34,606 nt of DNA, taken from NCBI GenBank assembly GCA_009778155.1, contig WRKI01000349.1, positions 1 through 34,606 of the forward strand, written 5' to 3'. The first letter of the stretch is position 1. The number at the start of each line of letters is the position of its first letter. The DNA is from Spirochaetota bacterium (GTDB lineage Bacteria; Spirochaetota; Spirochaetia; Treponematales; Breznakiellaceae). This document shows positions 16,208 to 24,655 of this stretch, in pieces. Under the pieces are notes generated by a model. That model was not told the origin of the DNA. It made no database searches and saw nothing but the letters and a program-made list of their open reading frames with translations. The translations under genes were made by a program, and so were the position numbers.

Positions 16208-17128
16208 CTAAACTTTTTTGTTAATCCCCAATGTCTTGCGGCTTTCTTCGTAAGACATTGGCTCGTAATCGAACTCTTTCATGATCCGTACCATTTTTTC
16301 TACCATTTCGGCGTTGGTTTTCGCTTTTACACCTTTGGAAAGATACAAATTGTCTTCCATGCCTACGCGCACATGGCCGCCCAAGAAAAGGCTTTGCGTA
16401 CACACCGGGTATTCCGCACGGCCAGCCCCGAATGCCGACCATTCAAAGTTCCCGTCGCCAAAAAGCCTGTCGGCGGTCTGCTTCATTGTAACAAGATCGT
16501 AAGGTGTTGCACCTAACGCACCGTTTATGCCAAGGACAAACTGCATATAGGGCCTGCCTTTAAGCCAGCCGCTGTCAATCATAAACTTTAGATTGTACAA
16601 ATGCCCGACATCGTAGCATTCCAGCTCCGGCACCACGTTATGCTCGCCGAATATTTTCAAGATGCCTTCCATGTCGGCAAATGTGTTTTGAAAAATGCCG
16701 GCCCTTGTCCGCTCGTAGTAATCTTTTTCCCAGTCGTGTTTCCACTCTGTTATCTTTGCGGCCAAGGGGAACAGCCCCCAGTTGATGGAACCGCAGTTCA
16801 TGGAGGCAAGCTCCGGCTTTAGGTGCGGGATGATGTGCGTGCGCTGTTCGACTGTCATGCCCAAGCCGCCGCCGGTGGTGATGCAGATTACAACATCTTT
16901 GTTTTTAGTGCGAATCTTGTCCAGAATTGTCTGGAAGTCTTCCAGCTTGGACGACGGCGAGCAGTCCTTGGGACTGCGCGCGTGGATGTGCACGACCGAA
17001 GCCCCGGCGTTTGCCGCGTCAATGGCGTGCTGTGCAATTTCCTGCGGGTTGGACGGCAGATACTCGCTCATTGCCGGGCAGTGTATGCCACCGGTAACTG
17101 CGCAGGTTAAAATTCTTTTTTGACTCAT
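16208..17128 (-). CDS. Beta-keto acid cleavage enzyme, BKACE family (BKACE-2)
   Basis: A 306-residue DUF849/BKACE protein and the first gene of the operon. The start TCAVTGGIHCPAMSEYLP, the Zn pair in SVVHIHARSP, ASMNCGSINWG and the VRVGMEDNLYLSKG segment with the third Zn ligand Glu and catalytic Arg are present. HIHAR with an arginine after the Zn pair differs from HLHMRD in BKACE-1, and the substrate-loop regions also differ, so the two probably act on different keto acids. AGGAGG lies 8 bases from ATG 17128. Product would be acetoacetate plus an acyl-CoA. Confidence 0.88.
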   Translation of the reverse strand: MSQKRILTCAVTGGIHCPAMSEYLPSNPQEIAQHAIDAANAGASVVHIHARSPKDCSPSSKLEDFQTILDKIRTKNKDVVICITTGGGLGMTVEQRTHIIPHLKPELASMNCGSINWGLFPLAAKITEWKHDWEKDYYERTRAGIFQNTFADMEGILKIFGEHNVVPELECYDVGHLYNLKFMIDSGWLKGRPYMQFVLGINGALGATPYDLVTMKQTADRLFGDGNFEWSAFGAGRAEYPVCTQSLFLGGHVRVGMEDNLYLSKGVKAKTNAEMVEKMVRIMKEFDYEPMSYEESRKTLGINKKV

Positions 17129-17292
17129 GGATAAATCCTCCTGTTCGTTTGTTTTTATGTAAGGTTATGTTTTTATTGCCGGCAAATGCCGAAAAATATT
17201 TTTTTTGAAGGGGGGAGGGGAAGGGGGTAAATACAACCGAATCTTTGCCGGTTTTTACTCTCGCTAGCCTTAGTTTTGGCATTTTAGCTCCT

Positions 17293-17310
17293 TTGCTATT
17301 CTACTAGCAA
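17293..17310 (-). promoter_or_regulatory. Possible operator/promoter site for the catabolic operon
   Basis: TTGCTA and TAGCAA (6 bases apart) are inverted repeats that bracket TAGAAT, a -10-like hexamer on the minus strand (17303-17298). No good -35 is found at 16-18 bases, so the promoter would need an activator or lies elsewhere. The leader would be about 160 bases. Confidence 0.22.
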
Positions 17311-17442
17311 GAAGCGTGCCAACTATTGTAATTTTTCGCTAAAATTTAAAAAATCGCATTAAAGCCCGTGCAAAATGCCCGGCATAAGCCGCGCCTTTCC
17401 AAAAAATGAATGTTTGACAACCTAGCCGCAAAAATATGACGG

Positions 17443-17468
17443 AAAAAACCGCCGTTTTCAGGCGGGTT
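17443..17468 (-). terminator. Rho-independent terminator of the defence operon
   Basis: On the minus strand CCGCC-TGAAAAC-GGCGG is followed directly by TTTTTT, a standard intrinsic terminator. It lies about 110 bases after the DUF499 stop codon and matches the end of the six-gene transcript. Confidence 0.75.
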
Positions 17469-17509
17469 TAATGCGAGGAAGTTTGAAAAGTGAAGTTTTT
17501 GAGAGTTTT

Positions 17510-17559
17510 TCTGTCCTAAAATCGGACAGCTTTGCAAAAGTGTCTGAATTTAGGACAGA
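17510..17559. repeat. Nested inverted repeat after the DUF499 gene
   Basis: TCTGTCCTAAA (17510-17520) pairs perfectly with TTTAGGACAGA (17549-17559). The same CTGTCC can instead pair with an internal GGACAG (17524-17529), so two hairpins exclude each other. It starts 22 bases after the stop of the last defence gene. It may be a protein-binding repeat or an RNA 3'-end structure. Confidence 0.55.
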
Positions 17560-17580
17560 GATGTAAAGGCAAAAGCCGCT

Positions 17581-20500
17581 TTAATCAAACTCATTGCTTT
17601 CAAACTTCAGCACATGGCAATTCGTCTTTACAGTTCGTATTAAATCATCTGAAACACCTTCCGGGCAATGAACCTTAATATCCAGAGATACCTCTACTGA
17701 CACTCCAGGCAGTTGGTTAAAGTGCTGCAGTATTTCCGTGTTAATTTGACCGGCGGTTGATCCGAGCTTTGCAGGATCAAGTTTGACACTGCCATAAAAA
17801 TGAGTCGGCTTTGAGCTAGCCGCTTGCTGTGGCTTTATGCCGGGCAAAGATTGTTTGTCATCAAAAAGAAAAGTTTCATGAACTGATGATGCTGAAGTAG
17901 TATGGCCATCATCTGAAACTGGTGTTTCTTTGTTAAGCTGTAATTCGGCAATTTCCGGTTTAACAATAAGAGCGTCCATAGAAAAATGAAGGAACCCGGC
18001 GGAGCCGACAAGCCCCCTATATTTCCCGGCTGCATCAACATCTTCTGCATAATAAAAATATTCGCCAGAGCGGATACCCGCTTCCAATGCCTTTTCAAGA
18101 ACACTCCGGTCTTTAAGCCTGTGCAAATATACATATTGCGTATAATCTGCCCATAATTTTCTGACAGAAACATGATTTTTTTCCTGCCAAAGTTCTTGGC
18201 CTTTTTTTGACATTTCCATTGAAAGAATCTTTGGAGACAGAGATTCTATTAAAAGTTCATCCTGTTTCATTTTTTGGATCGCTTTCATTGAAGGGTTGTT
18301 CATTCCAGAAACCTTCATTTCTTTCAGAATAATCTCGTTTGCACCCTCTTGGACTGGAACAATGAGATGACACCATGCGTTTTGAATAAGCTCGCCAATG
18401 GAACGTTCTTTTTCTGATATTGCTTCATCAGTTTCCTTGCGTTGCGCAGTATCAAGATTTAAAAGGTCAGCATCTTTTTTAATTGATTCCCATGCAAGAA
18501 GCATTTTTGTTTCTTGACGTACATTGGAAAGCAACTCTGAATCCGGGGCTAGAAAAGCGATCATGTTACGGTGAATACGAGAAGAAGAACCGCGTTTTTC
18601 AAGATATTCTTTTGCAATAGACATCGCCAGAGAATTTGCATCATTTGGTTTATGCGACTCTGTAGCCCGGAGCAATACAAGATGAAAGTTTTGATCATCA
18701 GGAATGTCGGCCGATGATTTTACAGCAATATGGGCAAGACAAACAGACACCGGTACTTTGGCCAGTCTTTTTAACTCTGCTTCTACGGTGTCAATAATTG
18801 ATTCCGCTGATTGATGTTGAGTGCGATCTATTACAGTTTTACGAAGAGTCGGCCTAGTATCAAACCAATGACGGTTTTCTGAATGATATAAAAAAGTGAG
18901 ACTGTCTGCTAAAGCCCCCAGAGCGGCTTCATAAGCGGGAATGTTTTCCTCTGGCTGAATTACACCTAAGTATATGCGGCTAGAATCAATGCCACGGTTT
19001 TTTTGAGCACTGCTTGACGGGGCACTGCCTAAAAAAATTGTCCGGGCAATGCGGTTATATGCAAATTGTTTCTTGTAATACCCGCCTTGAGCATCATCAA
19101 GTTTTGCAGGCCTAGCATTTTTACCGTCTATTTCATTTTCAATGATAGGATTCCAGCCGTCTGAAAGATACCGTGTAAGTTCGTCGCGGATTGCAGGTTT
19201 GCCAATCGCAATAGAGCCGCCGGTAATCATTGCGCTGCCATCATTGTTGTCATATAAATCATAGATAACAGAGGCCATTAAGCGCAAAACGCCGCGGGTT
19301 CTTTGAAAGTGGTCTATGCTCGCCCAATCGTTGTAAAGCCTGTCGAAAATTTCCGGGTGAATAGGATAACATCGTTTCAATTTTTCCAGATAGTCTGATT
19401 CCTTGCATTCCGCAGGGAACAGCGACGAATTATTTTGATAGAGTGAAAAAAAAGCTTTACAAGTTCGTTCTACAGCTTCATTGTTTTCAATTGGCTTAAA
19501 AAGACGGCGGCGGACAATCTCGAAACTTTCTTCGGCAACAACCGGCTTCCAAATTGTTTGTATGCGGCCAATTGTTTTTTCGATACTTTGTTCGATACTT
19601 TTTAATGCGATATTTCCAGCTTCGCCGCCTGTCTCCGTTTCTGATTCTGGGATTGACACAACAACAATGCAATTGTTTGTTTTTTTGCTTGCTTCGGTAA
19701 GCTCCTGAAAAAAAGACAAAACATTTGCAAAAGTTCCCGCAGGAATATCCCCATGTTTTGTGTCGTAGAGCTTTCTTACATAAGCTACGAATTCATCAAT
19801 AAGTATAAGGCAGGGGGCGCTTTTTTCCAAAATTGCCTGCAAAGTAGAAGAGCCGGGGGAAATACCTTTTTTGTCTGCATCTTTTATTAAATCGTAAAGC
19901 TTAGGGTCGCCAGATTCTTCTGCAAGCTGGGCGGCCATTTCGCCCCAAAGAGTGTGAACCGTTATGCCGGGAAGCTTCACAGGGCGGCGCGATTTTGTCG
20001 GGTCTAAAGAAGTTCCGACAAGCGCGGCGACTTTTACTTTGGGCATCGCTTTAATATCTATTTCTGATTCGGTAAAAATTTTAGGAACATGGTGAAGTTT
20101 TTCCGGGTTAGCTGAACGCATTAGGTGATACAAAGCCAGCATACTGTGAGTTTTACCGCCGCCGAAAGCGGTTTTAAGCTGAATGACAGGTTCGCCGCCT
20201 TTGCCGCAAACACGCATTGCAGATTTTATCAATAACCCTTTCATGCCATCGGTAATATAAGTGCGGTCAAAAAATTCAACGGGGTCTTGGTATTCGATAA
20301 CTGCTTTCCCGTGCAAAACCTGGGAAAGGTCTGCGGCAAACTCCGCTTGCTGAAACCTGCCGTGGGCTACATCGGGGCGGGGTTCCGCAATTTGCCGCCA
20401 GGGTAGTGCGTAATTCGGCCCCGCAACCGGCGCCGGCCTGACAGCTTTAACAACTACGGTTTTTCCGCTAGGGCCGTCAATTTTAGTTCGCACTTCCCGC

Positions 20501-20931
20501 ATAATTTTTCGTATTGCCCCGGCAATTTCCAAATCGATTGGTTCCATAAAACGAGCCATAGTGTCCAAGGCGCGATAAGCATCGTCCAGATTAAGAGGCT
20601 TTTCTTTTGGATGAGCGATTTTATGTCTGAAGTCAATTATTTCCCTGGCATTTGTTCTTTGCTGTGTTGACACAACATATTTGAAAATATCAAACCAGTT
20701 TATTTCCAGAACTTTTTGGCAGGCCAGAATATCAAGACTGTCTCTGAGCGATTCAAAGGAGCCGGACGACGGCAGATGGTTCTGATAGGTTCCCCCTATT
20801 TTATCAATGACAAATTCATTCCACCAAGAATCTTTGTTCTTTTTTTGCAGTTCCCGGCAAATGAATTCTGCCAAGACAGGACGAATGGTTTCAAAACCGC
20901 GATTAATGTAGTCAGTAGCGTTAAGTGTCAT
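17581..20931 (-). CDS. DUF499 ATPase with N-terminal HEPN (Swt1-like) segment
   Basis: A 1116-residue protein and the last gene of the defence operon. The first ~140 residues look like an all-helical Swt1-type HEPN domain and contain FRHKIAH, an Rx4H motif (102-107) of the kind that forms the active site of HEPN RNases. The ATPase core has Walker A AFGGGKTH (255-262) and Walker B LILIDE (375-380), with SIPESE-type sensor sequence after it. The C-terminal ~80 residues (HFYGSVKLDP...VSLDIKVHCPEGV) match the DUF499 tail. DUF499 proteins accompany DUF1156 methylases and are comparable in place to the PglY/BrxC ATPases of BREX. AGGAGG precedes ATG 20931, 9 bases after the methylase stop. Role inferred: energy-driven control of modification versus attack. 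Confidence 0.82.
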   Translation of the reverse strand: MTLNATDYINRGFETIRPVLAEFICRELQKKNKDSWWNEFVIDKIGGTYQNHLPSSGSFESLRDSLDILACQKVLEINWFDIFKYVVSTQQRTNAREIIDFRHKIAHPKEKPLNLDDAYRALDTMARFMEPIDLEIAGAIRKIMREVRTKIDGPSGKTVVVKAVRPAPVAGPNYALPWRQIAEPRPDVAHGRFQQAEFAADLSQVLHGKAVIEYQDPVEFFDRTYITDGMKGLLIKSAMRVCGKGGEPVIQLKTAFGGGKTHSMLALYHLMRSANPEKLHHVPKIFTESEIDIKAMPKVKVAALVGTSLDPTKSRRPVKLPGITVHTLWGEMAAQLAEESGDPKLYDLIKDADKKGISPGSSTLQAILEKSAPCLILIDEFVAYVRKLYDTKHGDIPAGTFANVLSFFQELTEASKKTNNCIVVVSIPESETETGGEAGNIALKSIEQSIEKTIGRIQTIWKPVVAEESFEIVRRRLFKPIENNEAVERTCKAFFSLYQNNSSLFPAECKESDYLEKLKRCYPIHPEIFDRLYNDWASIDHFQRTRGVLRLMASVIYDLYDNNDGSAMITGGSIAIGKPAIRDELTRYLSDGWNPIIENEIDGKNARPAKLDDAQGGYYKKQFAYNRIARTIFLGSAPSSSAQKNRGIDSSRIYLGVIQPEENIPAYEAALGALADSLTFLYHSENRHWFDTRPTLRKTVIDRTQHQSAESIIDTVEAELKRLAKVPVSVCLAHIAVKSSADIPDDQNFHLVLLRATESHKPNDANSLAMSIAKEYLEKRGSSSRIHRNMIAFLAPDSELLSNVRQETKMLLAWESIKKDADLLNLDTAQRKETDEAISEKERSIGELIQNAWCHLIVPVQEGANEIILKEMKVSGMNNPSMKAIQKMKQDELLIESLSPKILSMEMSKKGQELWQEKNHVSVRKLWADYTQYVYLHRLKDRSVLEKALEAGIRSGEYFYYAEDVDAAGKYRGLVGSAGFLHFSMDALIVKPEIAELQLNKETPVSDDGHTTSASSVHETFLFDDKQSLPGIKPQQAASSKPTHFYGSVKLDPAKLGSTAGQINTEILQHFNQLPGVSVEVSLDIKVHCPEGVSDDLIRTVKTNCHVLKFESNEFD

Positions 20932-20940
20932 AATAGCCTC

Positions 20941-23751
20941 CTAGAAACCTAAATCACCCTGAACTGGGTTAAGCTCTTTTTTAGCTACAGCTTTGGCCGC
21001 TCCTTCCAGCGCGCTCCATGATGCAACTAAATTATTATACGCCAAGGCCTCGTCTGTCAAGCCCTTGCGCTCGCAAATTTGATAGATGCGATACGACAAA
21101 GTTTTGACTTTTTCGATTGTGTCGGCAGGCAGTTTGGCCATAAGTGCCGCGCACTTGTCATTGCCGCCGGCTTCGTCTAAAGCGTGGCATAAATGCTGGA
21201 CAATAGCCCAAACAATGTCAATGCTTTTTATAAACCAATCGAAAGAAAGTTCGCCACGGCGTTTTAGGCGGACTTTTCCGCTTTTTGCTTCGAGTATACC
21301 GGCATCTTTTAATTTTTGCTCGCTTGCCATTAGCGGGCGCATGACGGTGTTGGCATCCCCGTAGGGGCCGTCTTTGAAACCGTACTGTTCAAACCAAGCT
21401 GCGCAAAACTGGCTTTCGCCGTCCAGCGCACCGGATTGTTCGTTTAGGAAGGCATAACGCTCGTGGTTAATCATTTCCAAAGCCTGCCTGACGGAGAGAG
21501 GTTCGCCGGATGCGTCCAGAACCTGCTTGTATTTGGAGTAAACCGAAATGCCAGGGCCGATGGAAGCCTGGGGCAAGTCTACCGGGGCAATGTTTCCCGA
21601 TTGTAAATCGCGCAAACCGATTTTTAGAGCTTCGCGGAGTTCGCCTTGGAATTCTTTGCGAAAAATTTCTGCGGCATTGTCCGGCCGGGGGCGACAGACA
21701 ATTGCAATAGAAGAAGCGAGCGCGTTTGAGTCCAATGAAATAGTCCGACCTGGTCGCTCTGTTCTTAAAGGCCAAGTTCCGGTTATAGAAAAACCTGCCT
21801 TAATGATTGCTTGGAGCATAGTTTCCCAACCTGATGATGTGGTATCTGTATTATCTATATCATCATCAATGTCAGTTTGCTTATAAGCATAGTATATAAT
21901 AAGAGGATAGTTTTGCGATACAGTTTTTCGCATTTGCCTGAACGCTTGCAACATTCCTTCTTCAAAAAATGCTTTTGCTTTGTCTTTTTTCCCGTCAAAA
22001 CGATGAGGCGTTGCGACTAATTCTTCTGCCTTTGGAACAAGCATGGTAGAAAATAATTGCGGGTATACATTTTTGAGAGAGCGGCGCAGCCAAATATAAA
22101 AAAAGTCGGATAAATCGGCATAGCCAATATTGTCGTAATACGGCGGGTCAGTAGAAATAACTATTGGAGATTTGAATGTTAATTGTGTTGCATCTTTTTG
22201 GGTTACACTTGCCGTTTTTAATGCTGGAAGATTAGAAATACATTTAATCATCAAAACAAAATAATTATCAAAGCTACCTGATGAATCAGAAAATAAGTTG
22301 CATTCGGCATAATCCCAAACCATAGGAATTGCTTGTCTGGCAAAAACGCCACGGATTTTATCTCCAATATTTTGCCAACTTGCAAATGAGCAATTTCTAT
22401 CAAGCAATTTATTTACAGCACAAGCCAAATACACCCCCACAGCTTCAGCGTATGCTTTGACTCCTGCGCCGTTTTCATCAAGGCTGCTTGTATCTGTGTT
22501 ATTTTTATAACCAGACGACTGTTTGGCATCTTTTTCAATCTGTGCAATTGCTTCGCTTATTAAATCGCTGAAGGTTACCAAAGCGGTAAGCTGGCGCGGG
22601 GTAAAAAGGTCTGCCCAAGTGAAAAAGCCATACCCCCTGCCACTTACTAAATCGGTAGTATCTCGACTCATTTCTTGTTCAGGTTTCCATTTAGGGATAG
22701 CTGTTTTTACAATTTTTTCGTGCTCATCTAAAGGGGATAAATATACACGATTCTTCGTACCTTCCGCCACAATAGCTATTAGTTTTGCTGTCATACGTCC
22801 AGACATACTTTCATTTTTTATATACTTTTCTCCAGCAATCTGTTTGCATACTTCACAACAAAACTGTGCTCCGCGTCCAACTTTAGGCGAATCTGGCACT
22901 TTGCCTTTTCCTGTTTTAACTTGAAAAGAAACCATTTTACTGTTTTTGTCAACAATAGGTTCTACCCATGCTTCTTTGCCTTTTTTCTTTGAAAGCCAAT
23001 AACTGCTAACTAAAGGCATCTGTGCGCCGCACGCCGGGTTAGGGCATTCCACCGTCCGCGCCCAAAGCCATGCTATTACGGTGGCTTCATGGCTTTTTTC
23101 TGTGGCTGTCGCAGGAACCTGCACTTTTGGGTACAAATGGCCAATTTTATCGTAAGCTTTTTGCCGCATCCATTCGCCGTAGTACCTTACATCTTCGGCA
23201 AGCCCCGCCGCGCTCTTCCATTCAGAAGCCCCGCCGATTTTTCTTTGCGACTCTGGATTTACCGGCGGCCGGTTGGCGAACTTTGGTGGGATTTCTATTA
23301 GCGCCTTGTTGATAAGAACCGCTACCGGGTTAAGATCGCTTGCATGGGCTTCAAGCCCCAGCCGCTGGGCTTCCAAGGGAATGGAACCCCCGCCAGCAAA
23401 TGGATCGAGTATTGGCGGCGGCTTGCCCCCGGCGGAATTTTTTATTTCTTCCCAGGCTTCATTGTAAAGTTTTTCATCCTTGATATTTTCCCATTTTACC
23501 AGCCGTTCAATAATGTTAAAAAGACGCTCGCGTTCTTTTTCCTGCGCCTCCGCCGTAGGAAATTTGTCTTTATCGCTGGAAGGGTCATCCACAAGCGATG
23601 CGAAAAGCACTGCCCGGCAAGCCGCCAACGGCCGGCGCGCCCACCAAAGATGCAATGTAGAAGGATGTCCGTGGCGGATCGATTTTTCACGAGCGGCTTC
23701 GGCATTGATTGCCTCCAAGGGAAGCGCCACTTCGATTAGTTTTTTTTTCAT
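20941..23751 (-). CDS. DUF1156 protein, adenine-specific DNA methyltransferase-like
   Basis: A 936-residue protein. The start (KKLIEVALPLEAINAEAAREKSIRHG, then LHLWWARRPLAACRA) is the DUF1156 domain. The S-adenosylmethionine motif DPFAGGGSIPLEA is at ~116-128, and the amino-methylase motif TDPPYYDN is at ~535-541, in the order of alpha-type N6-adenine methylases with a very long insert between. The insert holds a likely zinc ribbon (CPNPACG near 235 and CCEVC near 297) and a WADLFTPRQLTAL segment typical of the family. It should mark host DNA. ATG 23751 overlaps the upstream stop as ATGA, giving coupling. The insert is AT-rich compared with the ends. The target sequence cannot be read. Confidence 0.85.
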   Translation of the reverse strand: MKKKLIEVALPLEAINAEAAREKSIRHGHPSTLHLWWARRPLAACRAVLFASLVDDPSSDKDKFPTAEAQEKERERLFNIIERLVKWENIKDEKLYNEAWEEIKNSAGGKPPPILDPFAGGGSIPLEAQRLGLEAHASDLNPVAVLINKALIEIPPKFANRPPVNPESQRKIGGASEWKSAAGLAEDVRYYGEWMRQKAYDKIGHLYPKVQVPATATEKSHEATVIAWLWARTVECPNPACGAQMPLVSSYWLSKKKGKEAWVEPIVDKNSKMVSFQVKTGKGKVPDSPKVGRGAQFCCEVCKQIAGEKYIKNESMSGRMTAKLIAIVAEGTKNRVYLSPLDEHEKIVKTAIPKWKPEQEMSRDTTDLVSGRGYGFFTWADLFTPRQLTALVTFSDLISEAIAQIEKDAKQSSGYKNNTDTSSLDENGAGVKAYAEAVGVYLACAVNKLLDRNCSFASWQNIGDKIRGVFARQAIPMVWDYAECNLFSDSSGSFDNYFVLMIKCISNLPALKTASVTQKDATQLTFKSPIVISTDPPYYDNIGYADLSDFFYIWLRRSLKNVYPQLFSTMLVPKAEELVATPHRFDGKKDKAKAFFEEGMLQAFRQMRKTVSQNYPLIIYYAYKQTDIDDDIDNTDTTSSGWETMLQAIIKAGFSITGTWPLRTERPGRTISLDSNALASSIAIVCRPRPDNAAEIFRKEFQGELREALKIGLRDLQSGNIAPVDLPQASIGPGISVYSKYKQVLDASGEPLSVRQALEMINHERYAFLNEQSGALDGESQFCAAWFEQYGFKDGPYGDANTVMRPLMASEQKLKDAGILEAKSGKVRLKRRGELSFDWFIKSIDIVWAIVQHLCHALDEAGGNDKCAALMAKLPADTIEKVKTLSYRIYQICERKGLTDEALAYNNLVASWSALEGAAKAVAKKELNPVQGDLGF

Positions 23752-24644
23752 GCTTGTCCATTCCCCTTGTATTCATCAATGCGTTTTTTCGCCTGTTGAA
23801 TCGCGGCGTTTTGTTCACCGGAGCTTTTCCCGTAAAAACCGCCAATGATTATTTCAGGCGAACTGTCTTTTCGATGTACAAAAAAAATTCTCTGCCCTTC
23901 GCTGTGCATTCGCAGTTCAAGCAAAGAGCCGTATTTTGTATCGGCATCAACAAGACTTTTTACGAGCTTGCTGTCTACCGCATAATTCCTTTCTTTTGCC
24001 CTTTCCATTTTTTGGAAAAAACCAGAATTCTCCCAAAGCTGCGGAGGCGGGGCTGAATTGAGTGCTCCTGTACAAAACGTTGCATTAAATTGATTGCAAA
24101 AACGGTCGGGAATGTTTGAGATTGAATCTATGCAATGTTGTTTTATTATTGAAAGATCACTTTGCCCCCAAAGGTTGTGTAAAATTTCCTGTTGATTTTC
24201 AAACTCAATTTTATCAACACACCAATCTTGTTCTGTTGGGATTGTAAGAGCAATGGCTTTGTTTTTAACAGCCAGTTCAAGCAAGGGAGCCGGAACACCT
24301 AGGGCAGGGGCAGATAAAATCCAGTTTTCTGCCTTAAGAATTTCATCGCTAACAACTATTTTCCCCTGAGAAAAAGAAAGCAATAATAAACGAAGTTTAT
24401 CCCGCTCTGCATTACCTGTTTTGAACATAAGAGAGCCAATGTCAAACTCTCCGTTTTTACTTCTAACAAGAATAAATTTCGATGGCGGCAATTCAACTTC
24501 TGGGTTAGTAGTCTTTGCAGATAAGCTAACGCCGGAGCATTCTTTTTTTAAGCGCAATAATGAGTCCGCCGCCATTACTGCCGAGCGAATACCTTCTTCT
24601 TCGGTTTTAGCCGCGCCGGGAAACGGGTTAAAATATATTTCCAT
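23748..24644 (-). CDS. Uncharacterised protein with C-terminal HigB/RelE (Gp49-like) toxin-type domain
   Basis: A 298-residue protein that I do not recognise as a whole. Residues 1-190 (starting MEIYFNPFPG) match no family I know. Residues ~220-294 follow the Gp49/HigB pattern: a helix, then YGSLLELRM, a strand with a central arginine (GQRIFFVHRK), EIIIGGFYGKS in place of the usual hxHGFxKK, and a closing helix AIQQAKKRIDEY. In toxin-antitoxin pairs this fold cuts mRNA on the ribosome. No separate antitoxin gene is visible. GGGGGG lies 5 bases from ATG 24644; the next gene (methylase) overlaps its stop. The toxin reading is from pattern alone and could instead be a structural or DNA-binding use of the fold. 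Confidence 0.7.
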   Translation of the reverse strand: MEIYFNPFPGAAKTEEEGIRSAVMAADSLLRLKKECSGVSLSAKTTNPEVELPPSKFILVRSKNGEFDIGSLMFKTGNAERDKLRLLLLSFSQGKIVVSDEILKAENWILSAPALGVPAPLLELAVKNKAIALTIPTEQDWCVDKIEFENQQEILHNLWGQSDLSIIKQHCIDSISNIPDRFCNQFNATFCTGALNSAPPPQLWENSGFFQKMERAKERNYAVDSKLVKSLVDADTKYGSLLELRMHSEGQRIFFVHRKDSSPEIIIGGFYGKSSGEQNAAIQQAKKRIDEYKGNGQA

Positions 24645-24655
24645 GACAGCCCCCC

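Larger units (their letters stand above)
17129..17580. other. Gene-free stretch between the catabolic and defence operons
   Basis: No credible gene is visible in these 452 bases. The ORF-track frames here lack family features or ribosome sites. The stretch holds the leader and presumed promoter of the catabolic operon on the left side, a small palindrome TTGCCGGCAA (17176-17185), a G-rich run (GGGGGGAGGGGAAGGGGG near 17210-17227), a TTGCTA/TAGCAA palindrome (17293-17310), the defence-operon terminator (17443-17468) and a nested inverted repeat (17510-17559). Confidence 0.7.
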
